64,000 nucleotides of DNA from an uncultured Porphyromonadaceae bacterium (GTDB lineage: Bacteria; Bacteroidota; Bacteroidia; Bacteroidales; Muribaculaceae). The stretch lies in the NCBI GenBank assembly GCA_905198125.1, contig CAJKBH010000017.1, positions 1-64,000 on the forward strand, written 5' to 3'. Below the pieces are notes generated by a model, which worked only from the letters and a program-made list of their open reading frames with translations, had not been told where the DNA came from and ran no database searches. Positions within the stretch are counted from its first letter, which is position 1, and each line of letters opens with the position of its first letter. Shown piece after piece: positions 1 through 8,831 of the stretch. The translations under genes and the position numbers were made by a program.

Positions 1-540
1 GCGCGGATACGCCAAAAGGCGTATCGGCGCGGGGTCCTCGGCAGCCGTAGACGGATGTATGAGGCATGAAGGCAGGCACAGGCTTCGGCATCTTCCTTGC
101 CCTGGGCCCGACACGCAGATTGCGACCGACAGTGCCGACATCTTCATTACGAGGGGCCTGGGGTGGGCTTGCCGAAGGAATCAGGGGGAATGGACCCTTG
201 GGTTTGTGGGTGGGGGTTCGGGAGGGCGCAGGAGGGCAGGCCGAGGGAACGGAAAGGGCAATGACAATCGTGCGGAGTGGAGTGACCCTACGATACATGA
301 GCGTCGGGAATGGTGAGGGGCCCGTATGAAGAACTTGGCATGATGGGCAACGGAACGTTGCCCATCATGCCAAGTGAGGAATAGGGATGCTCTCCGTGAC
401 AAGCGGGAATCGTAACGGGAACGCGGCGCAGCCCCGCTCGGCATGATGTCAGGGACCTCTGTGCACCGGGCAACCGGAGGTGTCCTCTTACAGCAACGCC
501 CTCATTCCTTAGACTTCTGGGTGTCCATTCAGAGCGGTTG
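1..540. other. GC-rich left flank without a convincing gene
   Basis: This stretch is richer in G and C than the phage genes beside it. Several reading frames of 60-90 codons are open on both strands, but their proteins are biased in composition and match no family I recognise. The first 30 bases contain a small hairpin (GATACGCC, AAAA, GGCGTATC), and a much longer perfect hairpin lies at 333-375. I infer host intergenic sequence next to the prophage edge, but it could be the end of a gene lying outside the window. Confidence 0.5.
333..375. repeat. perfect 20-bp-stem hairpin with a 3-base loop
   Basis: Bases 333-352 are the exact reverse complement of 356-375, around the loop GAA. No T-run follows on either strand, so it does not look like a standard terminator. 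It may be a cruciform, a protein-binding dyad or a small mobile or regulatory repeat. Confidence 0.9.
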
Positions 541-590
541 AACTTTCCGGCATACTTGTGTCATAGCGGATATCTCAAGAAATTTTATGA

Positions 591-611
591 AATTACGACA
601 CAATTACGACA
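591..611. promoter_or_regulatory. direct repeat AATTACGACA x2, possible operator
   Basis: AATTACGACA occurs at 591-600 and 602-611, eleven bases apart, so both copies face the same side of the helix. The reverse complement recurs at 34258-34267 between the divergent phage regulators. The repeats lie just upstream of the promoter at 627-657. I infer a shared phage-regulator site at both ends of the element; this is untested. Confidence 0.4.
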
Positions 612-626
612 TCATATCCTCTGAAT

Positions 627-657
627 TTTGCAATGTCGGAAATTTGTAGTATCTTTG
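627..657 (+). promoter_or_regulatory. Bacteroidetes-type promoter
   Basis: TTTG at 627-630, a 19-base spacer, then TATCTTTG at 650-657 match the Bacteroides -33/-7 consensus (TTTG, N19-21, TAnnTTTG). The predicted start is near 663, at the first base of the inverted repeat that closes the RNA candidate. Confidence 0.65.
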
Positions 658-660
658 TGC

Positions 661-733
661 AAGACCTATGTCAGTCATGCAGCTCTGAGCATTTTATGCT
701 ACAGATGCGCAAGTAGACTTAGGTCTTTTTTTA
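661..733 (+). ncRNA. candidate small RNA with its own promoter and terminator
   Basis: The stretch begins with AAGACCTA (661-668), which pairs with TAGGTCTT (720-727) followed by a T-run. An inner hairpin AGCAT/ATGCT sits near 689-701. A promoter of the Bacteroidetes type lies directly upstream. The product would be about 70 nt and its 3' end would meet the convergent phage fibre gene. I do not recognise an RNA family. It could instead be a plain terminator behind a short leader. Confidence 0.45.
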
Positions 734-2470
734 TTCTGTTATCCAATATACACCGAGCCTTTTTGAATTCCCTTTTATTTTCGTGACCCAAGCGGCGCCT
801 TGGTCATTCTTATCCAGATCCCTGACGATGAAATAATTCCACTGCCCCGCCGGCGCTGTGTTCGTGGCCCGTTTTCTGATTCTCACCACGCCGGATCTCT
901 TAGGTATGGCATGCGTGATCCATTTGTTGTAACGACGAAAAGATCCTTTAGGACTGAGATACCCACCTGCTCGGGCTTTTTGAAAAGCGACATCACGGCC
1001 CAATCCATCCAGCATTGCCACCGAGAATTCTTTCGCGTTCCATGCATGTTTGCCGGCACGCCGGCGGCACCATTGTATTTCGTATTTACAGGTGCGCCGC
1101 AACTGTTTCTTTTTCCTATTATATGCCTTGCCGTTTTTCCAACCTACTGCATGTACACTATTGTCGTTTATTTGGTACCACATTATCCCCTCGGAGTTGA
1201 ATCGGACAGACAACTTTATGTCGTCGGAAGCAGGGCCGGGCTGTTGCGGAACAACGTTAAATGTCTGTTTCAGACGTCCTGATTCAGAGCGATATATATA
1301 TACATTGTCGGGAACATCGACATGTTGGGGTGCAACCAACATGTAGGATGCTCTATGTGCGTAATCATATCTATTTAAGATAATAAGGTGATGCTTCCAT
1401 ACCGGGGTCCATCCGGCCGGAGCTGAATCTTCGTTGTATGTCTCCGCGCTGACGCGTACACTGTCCTTATCCCATTCGGCCAGAAACTTTTTAAGGACGG
1501 TATCAACTACATGCATCGCGTCATTTACCCATAAATACCGGACCAGATAGTTGGGATTGTCGAAATCAATCAGGTTGCTAACATCGAAAACAGTGATGTT
1601 CGGACCATACTCCGACATATATTCCTGTCTCAGAATTTCGCTGGCTTGACTATCTGGCAGTTTGTAGATCACTGTATGGTGCGGATTACTATGGAGACGG
1701 TAAGCGTAGCGCGGGTCGGAAGTGGGCCGGCAGATACCTTGGGCCAGGATTTTGACGGGAGATTCGGGAGCCTTGGGAATAGAGACGCTCGCTATGGTGG
1801 CGCCGGATGCGTCAAGGGCCTTGACGATGTGATTTCGCTTGTCGGAGCCGAGGGACAGTGAGGAGAAGCGCGAGCCGAGCTGCACGAGTTGGCCATCGTC
1901 GGCAAGCTTGTAAAGGATGTCGCTGGATCGGTCGAGGTAAAGTGTCTTGGGGTATGGCACACGGCCGTTTTCGGAGAATGTGCCGAAGTCGTCGCCGTCG
2001 GCCCAGTTGTTGTATCCGGATGCTTCGTCATCTTCCGGGTTCGGAATGCCGTAACATAGGAGAAATGTGTTCAGATTGCGGACATACACGACCTTGTATC
2101 CGTTCTGGTCAGAACCGAAGCTGACAGACATTTTCATAACCGCGACGCTGTCGGCAATGCTGTCGAATTCGACATATTTGGGGACAGCGGCTTTGTCCAG
2201 CTTCCGTTTCATTGCTGCGGACATAGCTCCTGCAAAGGTATCGGATGCGGAGGGAATGCGGCCGGAGACCGAATATTCCTCATTGCCTATCGACATCGTA
2301 ATGGAATCGGGTGCTCCTGCAAGAGTGATGTGTGACGGCTTAAGCGCGTCATGCTCCTCAATCATATCGTCAAGTATCTCGCCGAGATATGTTGGCGATA
2401 TTGAGTTTTGCTCTACCTTGGCCTTAAAGGCAGCGACCTTGGTTTTAAGCGAATCTTTTGCGCTTGGCAT
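731..2470 (-). CDS. putative phage tail fibre / distal tail protein
   Basis: The 579-residue product starts at the ATG giving MPSAKDSLKTKV; an in-frame ATG 87 bases upstream is less likely, because it adds a hydrophobic, phage-atypical leader. The N-terminus has a short helical region (to about residue 50), followed by beta-rich sequence with many Tyr/Trp residues and aromatic, sugar-binding-like character. The C-terminal 130 residues are rich in Arg and Lys. It is the last gene of the minus-strand late operon, where tail fibres usually lie. I do not recognise a named domain, so the fibre assignment rests on size, position and composition. Confidence 0.55.
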   Translation of the reverse strand: MPSAKDSLKTKVAAFKAKVEQNSISPTYLGEILDDMIEEHDALKPSHITLAGAPDSITMSIGNEEYSVSGRIPSASDTFAGAMSAAMKRKLDKAAVPKYVEFDSIADSVAVMKMSVSFGSDQNGYKVVYVRNLNTFLLCYGIPNPEDDEASGYNNWADGDDFGTFSENGRVPYPKTLYLDRSSDILYKLADDGQLVQLGSRFSSLSLGSDKRNHIVKALDASGATIASVSIPKAPESPVKILAQGICRPTSDPRYAYRLHSNPHHTVIYKLPDSQASEILRQEYMSEYGPNITVFDVSNLIDFDNPNYLVRYLWVNDAMHVVDTVLKKFLAEWDKDSVRVSAETYNEDSAPAGWTPVWKHHLIILNRYDYAHRASYMLVAPQHVDVPDNVYIYRSESGRLKQTFNVVPQQPGPASDDIKLSVRFNSEGIMWYQINDNSVHAVGWKNGKAYNRKKKQLRRTCKYEIQWCRRRAGKHAWNAKEFSVAMLDGLGRDVAFQKARAGGYLSPKGSFRRYNKWITHAIPKRSGVVRIRKRATNTAPAGQWNYFIVRDLDKNDQGAAWVTKIKGNSKRLGVYWITE

Positions 2471-2634
2471 AATGAATGATATTTTATGATGGGAATGTAA
2501 TGCGAAGATAATGGGAGGGAAGAAGCCTAAAAAAGACAGTAGGGAGCCTGGGTGCATGACTTCGGATGTAGGCGAGAGTTCGACTATCTGTTGACTTCGG
2601 TTGCCGCCTCAGCACGGATAAAAAGGCCGGGTAA

Positions 2635-3081
2635 TCAGGAGAGACCCTTCTTTCGGTAGTATTCTGAATTGCGACGGGCACGATCGGCATCCAGCATATC
2701 GCAGAACATGGCCTTGAATTCATCACCGAGGGATTGGGCCATGAAGTCGCGTATTCGCATTATTGAAGAATAGTATTTTTTAGAGAACCAGCGGCGGCGT
2801 TCCCTGACTTTAGGGCGTCCGATGTCGCCCGGATTGCCTATGGCGACTTCTCGGCCGGTGCCGTAATCCTGCCATAAGCCGTATTCAAAAAAAGTCTGCG
2901 TAAGCTCGAAGCTGTAGAAACGACCGTCGGCGCGGACAGGCAGGGCGCACTGGGAACGGTAGAGTGCACCGGTGTGGTAGACACCAAGTAACTTGATTTT
3001 TTCCTGCCAGATGTCAATCATGGTGTTGTTCCATGCTTCGACGAATTTCCGGCGAACTTCTTCAGGATCTCTTACAGCCAT
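2635..3081 (-). CDS. head-tail joining / tail-completion-like protein
   Basis: This 148-residue protein contains a central block (FFEYGLWQDYGTGRE, then RERRRWFSKKYYSSI) of the kind seen in phage tail-completion proteins of the HK97 gp10 sort: aromatic, basic and ending in a helix. It overlaps the preceding gene by ten bases and is probably translationally coupled to it. A gap of about 160 bases separates it from the fibre gene. The family assignment is from pattern only. Confidence 0.45.
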   Translation of the reverse strand: MAVRDPEEVRRKFVEAWNNTMIDIWQEKIKLLGVYHTGALYRSQCALPVRADGRFYSFELTQTFFEYGLWQDYGTGREVAIGNPGDIGRPKVRERRRWFSKKYYSSIMRIRDFMAQSLGDEFKAMFCDMLDADRARRNSEYYRKKGLS

Positions 3082-3560
3082 TCGTCCGGATTATATGAAA
3101 GGTCAGTGAACGTGTCCAGAGCAATCTGGAAGAAAGCACAGGCACCGCCGGAATAGAAATACTTGTCTATTTCGGTGAATTTGATGTAGGGGTCAATGTA
3201 GATGCAGTCCTCGGAGAGACGGGTTTTCTCCTGGATCAGGACGGAGAGGAACTGCCGGAACAGCTCGTTCATGGTGTCGAGGCATTTCTGCCGGAGGTCC
3301 TGTCGGTCGGCTGCATGGCGCATGAACAGGAATATTGTCTTGACACGTCGGGTGTGCGGGGAATTGTTCATCTCCGTACCACCTTCTGAGGTGTCGGAGA
3401 CGGCGACACACGCCGTCATCTCGAGAGTTTTTGAAATGAGCGTGTGGTAACCTTCCAGGGAGGAAACTCGCGCAAACCGGAAATTTTTCGATTTGGCGAG
3501 TTTGTTCGCATTTGTCAGCCGCTCGAAAAATGCGGCGGCGTCCCAGTTGAAACCATTCAT
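3072..3560 (-). CDS. tail-terminator-like structural protein
   Basis: The protein has 162 residues. The ending IALDTFTDLSYNPDEW and the mixed alpha/beta pattern resemble small phage tail-terminator or head-closure proteins. It overlaps its upstream neighbour by four bases and its downstream neighbour by ten, typical of a co-translated head-tail connector block. I have no catalytic motif to support a different role. Confidence 0.4.
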   Translation of the reverse strand: MNGFNWDAAAFFERLTNANKLAKSKNFRFARVSSLEGYHTLISKTLEMTACVAVSDTSEGGTEMNNSPHTRRVKTIFLFMRHAADRQDLRQKCLDTMNELFRQFLSVLIQEKTRLSEDCIYIDPYIKFTEIDKYFYSGGACAFFQIALDTFTDLSYNPDEWL

Positions 3561-4339
3561 TTTGACGGGTATTTGCGGTTTAGCTCCTCATACTCCCTGG
3601 CGAGTGCGTCCAGCTCCGTAAGGGCACGGACAGCAGGGAGTGAGAGAATTGTTGTTTCCTTGGTAATATCGCCCTTGGTTAGGGCTCGGATCTGCGAGTC
3701 CATGCTTCGACGCAGCGTCAGCTCGTCGACGTTCTGGATAGCTGGCTCGACAGGGGAGGCTTGCAGGAAATTAGGATATCTCCGGGAAAGCATGGCCTTG
3801 AGACCGGCCCACCAGTAGAAGATTGAGAGCAGTTCATAATCCTTAAGCTTGATATCCTCCTTGCGATAAAGGATGGCCGCCATATCGCGTAGCAGGCTGT
3901 CGGCCTGTGTGGTCTGCCACACTTGCCAGAGAGCCTCGCACGCGAGGTAATCATCGAAGGATAGGTCATCCTCGATGTCTGCGGATACAGCGGTGGCGCC
4001 GTCGATGGTGTCGAGTCTGACGGGATCATCCGGAAGTGACGACATCCACGGCATTGTCATCGTGGCGGCTGCGAGATCGCCGGTGGATACGATGAACTCG
4101 TCTTTACCACGGGCGAGCAGCCAGTGGTGGGCGTATGGAGTAATGACGCGAATGCCATTCCAATGGAACAGGCATCGTGTCGCCACATTTGCGGCGACCT
4201 GGGCGCTGAAATCCACCCTGGAGCGGTAAGCATGTCCGATGGATGAGCGGTTGACAACCGCGATGACCTTCAACAGATATGCGAGCTGTTCCTGCGTGAG
4301 TTCGGCCCAGGAAGTGGGAGCGATAAGTTTCAGATCCAT
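3557..4339 (-). CDS. hypothetical phage structural protein
   Basis: The 260-residue product has no motif I recognise. The first 60 residues look helical. The middle is acidic (DIEDDLSFDDYLACEAL) and the C-terminal third is helical and charged, ending in REYEELNRKYPSK. The position between the portal-proximal genes and the tail-terminator candidate suggests a connector or assembly role. Phages of this gene order often place a tail-assembly chaperone here, but that is only position-based. Confidence 0.5.
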   Translation of the reverse strand: MDLKLIAPTSWAELTQEQLAYLLKVIAVVNRSSIGHAYRSRVDFSAQVAANVATRCLFHWNGIRVITPYAHHWLLARGKDEFIVSTGDLAAATMTMPWMSSLPDDPVRLDTIDGATAVSADIEDDLSFDDYLACEALWQVWQTTQADSLLRDMAAILYRKEDIKLKDYELLSIFYWWAGLKAMLSRRYPNFLQASPVEPAIQNVDELTLRRSMDSQIRALTKGDITKETTILSLPAVRALTELDALAREYEELNRKYPSK

Positions 4340-4345
4340 GTCAAC

Positions 4346-5161
4346 TCAGAAATAGAATGCGCCCTTGACGTCGTTTTTAAACTGCGTGTGGTCGAACAGG
4401 TTGCCCATTTCATTCTGCCAGATATCGAAATACTCCTGGTTGCATCGAAGGCATTGGAAAACCGGTTGACATAAATACCATACGTCATTATGAATCAATG
4501 GCACATGATGCACCCGTGCTCTGACACATTCGAGGACCACTGACCTAACGATTGAATGGAGTTCCAGAAACTTCTCCGGTGAACAGGCGTTATATTCCTC
4601 ACGGAGTCGATTCATGAGTTTCGATCCCAAGAAATGACGGGATATAAGCGATTCACTCTGTATTGCGTATGTGCGCATGGTGTCGTAAGAATCGGCACCA
4701 GTAAGCGTGACATCCTTAGGATTCGGGAGAAACGTTGAGCAGAAATATTTTCCGCGTTCCGATTCTCGCCACTCCGGATAAGTGCGTACTCTTGTAAGGA
4801 GATAATCGAGGAGGGACGCAGAACTATTCCGTAGAGAGTCGACGAGCCGTTCAATGCGTTCCTTAGATGCCGGAGCAACGGTTTCGGTGTTGACAACTCC
4901 GAAACCGGTGGGTGTGACCACGATGTCGAGCGAGGGAACGGCATCCGCGAAAGCGGTGACGACAATATACTGCATGGCGATTTCAAGGTCAAACTGTTTC
5001 AGGAAATCGCCGGGCATGAGGTATTCCGATATGAGTTGATTTGCGGCATTTCGAATGAACGGAGCAAGTTTCTCGCCGATGGGCCGTTCGCCCTCGACCT
5101 CAAACTGCACATTAGGAATACACTGTCGGATATATTCGGAATCAATGTAATCAGTTATCAT
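4346..5161 (-). CDS. portal-proximal structural protein (DUF6712-like)
   Basis: This 271-residue protein follows the portal gene with an 11-base overlap. Its start (MITDYIDSEYIRQCIPNV) and the later block with FIRNAANQLISEYL resemble virion proteins of Bacteroidales phages grouped as DUF6712. I am unsure of that match without a profile search. Cysteines are scattered and no catalytic motif is visible. A head-tail adaptor role is the best inference. Confidence 0.45.
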   Translation of the reverse strand: MITDYIDSEYIRQCIPNVQFEVEGERPIGEKLAPFIRNAANQLISEYLMPGDFLKQFDLEIAMQYIVVTAFADAVPSLDIVVTPTGFGVVNTETVAPASKERIERLVDSLRNSSASLLDYLLTRVRTYPEWRESERGKYFCSTFLPNPKDVTLTGADSYDTMRTYAIQSESLISRHFLGSKLMNRLREEYNACSPEKFLELHSIVRSVVLECVRARVHHVPLIHNDVWYLCQPVFQCLRCNQEYFDIWQNEMGNLFDHTQFKNDVKGAFYF

Positions 5162-6554
5162 CGTGGTCTGGGTTTGTGGTTACTTTTTTAGCATCCTGAT
5201 GCTCGTCGAGAGTGGTGAGCTGAATGAAAGGACAGTCGGGCTTTACACCTTTCCATCCGTTGTATCGAATTATAATCTGATGCGGAAGGAACAGAAGATC
5301 CCGGTAGGGTTTCTTCAGGGCCTGGGCGATAGTGTAAAGCTCGCGCTTGTCAGAGCCGGAATTATTTGTCTGCGATTTGCCGGGGACTGATCCCACCAGG
5401 TTAGAATGAACACGCATGGTAAAGCATACCATGTTGACCGCCTCGGCGATATCCGATTCCCAGTCGCCGCCCTCCTTGGTCTTGGAGTCGATAGGGACCA
5501 CGGTAATGTCGGGACTCTCTCCTTTGCCATCGATGGAAATGGATTTTCCGGTGAACAGTGCGGATCCGGAGTTTTCATGATTCGTAAGAAACTCCATCAT
5601 CTCGCGTTTCTTCTCGGCCATACGCTTACGTTGTTCCTCAGGATTTGAGATTTTCTCCTGAAGAAAGAGATTGTCCCAATACCGCTGGGAAATCTCTATG
5701 ACATATTTTATAGGCGCAGCGTTCTGCAGTTTCGACTGCTTAGCCTGGCCAATTAACTGCTTGATGTTGTACCATGTGCCTTTAAAAAGAGCCGCGTAGT
5801 GAGGGATTGGATAGTAGGGCGAATCGACTCCGGGGAATCTGGAGAGGATTGCAAACTTCCTGCAGTTGGTAGGCTTGTAGTTGAGCGAGGCGCGGAGGCC
5901 CATGCGCTGCTGGAGGTCGCGCCATGGGGAGCGAGGGTCGAGCAATTCGATTTCCTCAAACTTTAAGTCAGGCTGTGAATCACGGAACGGACCGAAGATG
6001 ATTTTAGTCAGCTTCCCAGTCTTCGGGTCCGCAGGCGCGAAGCGGCAGTAACATGCCGGTTTGCGGTGTAGTTCGACAATCTGAGTGCCGTCGGCATTTA
6101 GGATGATAACGGACACCGCGAAATTGAAGTGCATCATATCCTGGCACACGCCGAGGAAGTAATCCGGAAGCGGGTTGTCAAGGATAAAATCTTCGACTTT
6201 GCGGGCGACATCCTCGGAGGCTTCGGAGGTGTCGTATGTCAGTCCGGCACCGTAGCAGACTTCGGCATTGAACACCTGACAGGTGGAGACGGTTTCGTCC
6301 TTTTCAATAAGATCGATGATGCTGTAGGGTATTTGGTCGTCGCCACCCCATGACATATATTCCTTTCCATCAGGAGTTTCACGCGTGTTGCATATCCCGT
6401 GGTCTCTAAACATGTCCATTGTCTTGTTAACAAATAGGACACGGGCGTTACCCATCGGCATCAATTCGACCGAGGCGCAGTCATAAAAAGGACGCTTCGC
6501 CTTTGTGGGTGGAGTAGGAGGGGTGGAGCGGATTTGAGAGAGAGATTTTTTCAT
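5151..6554 (-). CDS. phage portal protein
   Basis: The 467-residue product has portal features: an N-terminal wing-like region, a long central helical segment rich in Lys/Glu (EEQRKRMAEKKREMMEFL, near residues 306-323), then a core with VHSNLVGSVPGKSQTNNSG, the serine/asparagine-rich loop usual before the last helices of Bacteroidetes portal proteins. It would form the dodecameric DNA gate of the capsid and dock the terminase. It is unusually far from the terminase gene, with the lysis genes and the MutS-like gene between. The start overlaps the 78-residue gene by four bases. Confidence 0.7.
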   Translation of the reverse strand: MKKSLSQIRSTPPTPPTKAKRPFYDCASVELMPMGNARVLFVNKTMDMFRDHGICNTRETPDGKEYMSWGGDDQIPYSIIDLIEKDETVSTCQVFNAEVCYGAGLTYDTSEASEDVARKVEDFILDNPLPDYFLGVCQDMMHFNFAVSVIILNADGTQIVELHRKPACYCRFAPADPKTGKLTKIIFGPFRDSQPDLKFEEIELLDPRSPWRDLQQRMGLRASLNYKPTNCRKFAILSRFPGVDSPYYPIPHYAALFKGTWYNIKQLIGQAKQSKLQNAAPIKYVIEISQRYWDNLFLQEKISNPEEQRKRMAEKKREMMEFLTNHENSGSALFTGKSISIDGKGESPDITVVPIDSKTKEGGDWESDIAEAVNMVCFTMRVHSNLVGSVPGKSQTNNSGSDKRELYTIAQALKKPYRDLLFLPHQIIIRYNGWKGVKPDCPFIQLTTLDEHQDAKKVTTNPDHDDN

Positions 6555-6787
6555 AAGAAAACTTCGAAATCGTTAATGCCGATAATCAGGCAGTCGTGTA
6601 TTGAGCGGATCTGCCCGTTACGGAGAAATTTTATAGTGCGCATCCCAGTGTAATAGTCGTAACGCAGAGACACGACATCCTGCGCGGTGATGACAGAGCC
6701 ATCTTTTCGTTTGCAGTAGGTCAGTGAGACCGGCCGGCCTGAATCGAGCATGGCCCTGGCCTGTGATATGTGAATAGCCTTACTCAT
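6551..6787 (-). CDS. small phage protein, hypothetical
   Basis: The product has 78 residues starting at MSKAIHISQARAMLDSG. An upstream ATG would add 11 residues lying inside the neighbouring gene. The sequence suggests a small beta-barrel-like fold (VTYCKRKDGSVITAQDV, DYYTGMRTIKFL). It overlaps both neighbours by a few bases and is therefore an integral part of the late operon. No function is recognised. Confidence 0.6.
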   Translation of the reverse strand: MSKAIHISQARAMLDSGRPVSLTYCKRKDGSVITAQDVVSLRYDYYTGMRTIKFLRNGQIRSIHDCLIIGINDFEVFL

Positions 6788-7838
6788 ATTCGGGAGAATA
6801 TTCGTCGGAGAAAATTCCACGGTTGCTCGGCTGTATTCCGAAGATCGCGGAGTTGAAATTAACCGGTCGTCTACCTTTAAAGCGCCACGTGAACTTTATG
6901 ACAGCAAGCGAGTCATCATCTGTGGATACATCACATGTATGGTCTTCGATGACTACGTCATAAGAACGTCCATCGAGATAAAGTTTTACTGTATGCGATG
7001 ATACGAGTTGTGCATAGGATTCGACTTCATCGGCGGCCAGCGGGCCGGTGGTGAACTGATAAGTGCGGTCCGTCCGGCGGTCATACTGCACGATGTCTCC
7101 GGAACACTTCGCAGACTGACGCGAGGTTTCCGATTTTACCGTCATAGTGCCTTCGACGTCAATATATTCCTCGACATTGAAGATATTCCGAAAGGAGAAT
7201 GTAAGCCATGCTGTCGCAGGTGACAAGTAACACATCAATTGTCGAGAGCCGCTGGAGACCGAGAAGTACAGAATTTTCACCATGTCGGGATTTTTTGTCA
7301 TAAAATCCCGTACGTAACTGTATCCGAAGATGCAAGTGTGTGTAGGAACTTTTGATGCTTCGACGCTAAACTTCAACTCTGCATTGACAGGGATGCCGTT
7401 TTTATCGAGGCCGAAAGCTTTTAAATCGATAATTATATAAGGGCCGAGCGGGATTGCCGCGAATCCGAAATACGATCCATCATGTACCCTCCGGACGGAT
7501 GAAGATAGAAGTAGAGCGTTTTCAGGATTGAAATCTCTGGGCATTGAATATTCACAGTATAGAAAAGTGATGGGTCGCGTCACTTCGCCGAAAGTAACGT
7601 CAACGCTTCCCGTTACCATTTTTTTAGACCTGAAATAACCCTCGACGATGGAACCGGGGTCAAGTAATTCGACCCGTCCATTGTAAGCGTACAGTTCTAC
7701 GGTAAAGAACGTATCTCCGGAGCAAGCGAGCGACACTGTAAGCTTGGCGGCGTCTGTGGAGGCGACAATCGAACTAAGTTCGGACGTGAGGACGTACGAA
7801 CGTGCAAAAATGGATGTATGTAAAAACTCGGTTGCCAT
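6780..7838 (-). CDS. large beta-rich phage structural protein, hypothetical
   Basis: I chose the start MATEFLHTSIFAR, giving 352 residues. Upstream in-frame sequence is low-complexity and overlaps the MutS-like gene. The whole protein alternates short beta strands with polar loops and has repeated internal sections of similar length (SVDVTFGEVTRPITFLY, ELKFSVEASKVPTH, TMTVKSETSRQSAK), which may be several stacked beta domains. It lies just upstream of the portal block and could be a minor head, baseplate or spike component. No family recognised. Confidence 0.55.
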   Translation of the reverse strand: MATEFLHTSIFARSYVLTSELSSIVASTDAAKLTVSLACSGDTFFTVELYAYNGRVELLDPGSIVEGYFRSKKMVTGSVDVTFGEVTRPITFLYCEYSMPRDFNPENALLLSSSVRRVHDGSYFGFAAIPLGPYIIIDLKAFGLDKNGIPVNAELKFSVEASKVPTHTCIFGYSYVRDFMTKNPDMVKILYFSVSSGSRQLMCYLSPATAWLTFSFRNIFNVEEYIDVEGTMTVKSETSRQSAKCSGDIVQYDRRTDRTYQFTTGPLAADEVESYAQLVSSHTVKLYLDGRSYDVVIEDHTCDVSTDDDSLAVIKFTWRFKGRRPVNFNSAIFGIQPSNRGIFSDEYSPEYE

Positions 7839-7930
7839 GCTACAAAAATAATGCGTGATAATAGCCCGAAAAAAGACAAACACGGTTGCCCCCGAGTGTG
7901 ACTCCCCTCTTTGCGAGGGGAGTCCGCGGC

Positions 7931-8626
7931 TTAATCCTCCTTGGCTTTTTTGGTGCTCTTGGCGGCTTTCTTGACTGTGGCTTTCTTGACTTTCGGCTCC
8001 TCCAACTGTTCGCAAATGGCGACCCTTTTTCCAGCCCTCACCAATTTGGGGAGGTAAGTGTCAAGCGCATGGTGGGGGAATCCTGTGAGTTCGATGCTCT
8101 TTTCTGGGCCATTCATGCGGCGCGTGAGGGTGATTTGCAGGATGTCCGCACACGTGACGGCATCTTCGCCGAAACACTCGTAGAAATCGCCGCAACGAAA
8201 CAACAGCACGGCATCGGGATGCTTGGCTTTCATGGCTTCGTACTGCTCCGAGAGTGTTTTATGCGGTGCAACTGGGAGCTGAGATTCTTTGATGTCCTCG
8301 CAGGCCTTTTTCTCCTGTTCTTTCTCTGCGGCGGCCTTTGCTCTCTTGACCTCGGCGAGCAATAGGGCAAAAGCATTTTTAGAGATGGGGCAATTCTCGG
8401 CTTTCAGCACAAACGCATATTTCAGAGCCTTGTCGGCATTTTGGAAATATGATATGTTGACGATGGCACGATTAGAGAGGTATGTGCCTACCGCGATGAC
8501 TGGCGGCTGATACTCGGCGGTTGAGCTGTCCGAGTATTGAGGCATGGCGATTAGGGACTTCGGAGCGATAAACGCTGTAACGCACATGGGGCGTACTGAT
8601 TCGGATGTGTTGGCTGTCTGTGTCAT
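7931..8626 (-). CDS. stand-alone MutS domain I (mismatch-recognition) protein
   Basis: In this 231-residue protein, residues about 124-211 match the first domain of the mismatch-repair ATPase MutS: SEQYEAMKAKHPDAVLLF, GDFYECFGEDA, ITLTRR, HALDTYLPKLVRAGKRVAICEQLEEP. The Phe and Glu of the mismatch-reading F-x-E motif (F148, E150) are both kept. The connector, lever, clamp and ATPase domains of MutS are absent. The N-terminal 120 residues are a separate unrecognised region ending in a Lys/Glu coiled coil, and the C-terminal 20 residues are a Lys-rich tail. It sits in the late operon between lysis and structural genes. A DNA-lesion or mismatch-binding phage protein is inferred. Confidence 0.8.
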   Translation of the reverse strand: MTQTANTSESVRPMCVTAFIAPKSLIAMPQYSDSSTAEYQPPVIAVGTYLSNRAIVNISYFQNADKALKYAFVLKAENCPISKNAFALLLAEVKRAKAAAEKEQEKKACEDIKESQLPVAPHKTLSEQYEAMKAKHPDAVLLFRCGDFYECFGEDAVTCADILQITLTRRMNGPEKSIELTGFPHHALDTYLPKLVRAGKRVAICEQLEEPKVKKATVKKAAKSTKKAKED

Positions 8627-8651
8627 GGCTGTAACTTGTTAGATGTTAAAC

Positions 8652-8831
8652 TTAGAATCCGAAGAACACGCGGAAGAACGCGATTTTAACTTCTGCCTCA
8701 TAAGCGGCATCATCGAAGTACTCATTTTTCGGATTGGAGGAGAGGTGAGAAGCTTTACTCTCATTCTCTTTGTTGATTTCAGGCTCCTGGGAGCAGTAGG
8801 GATATTCCATATTCATGATTTTTTGATTCAT
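8652..8831 (-). CDS. 59-residue small phage protein
   Basis: An open frame on the operon strand starts at ATG 8831 (MNQKIMNMEYPYCSQEPEIN) and ends at TAA 8652. The C-terminus KIAFFRVFFGF is hydrophobic. It precedes the MutS-like gene by 25 bases in the same direction, and in-frame coding bias looks ordinary. A 22-base part of it (8759-8780) recurs inverted at 9108-9129. Function unknown. Confidence 0.5.
   Translation of the reverse strand: MNQKIMNMEYPYCSQEPEINKENESKASHLSSNPKNEYFDDAAYEAEVKIAFFRVFFGF

Noticed and set aside
1..540. Several 60-90-codon frames in the left flank
   Set aside because: Frames overlap on both strands, have biased composition and no recognisable protein features.
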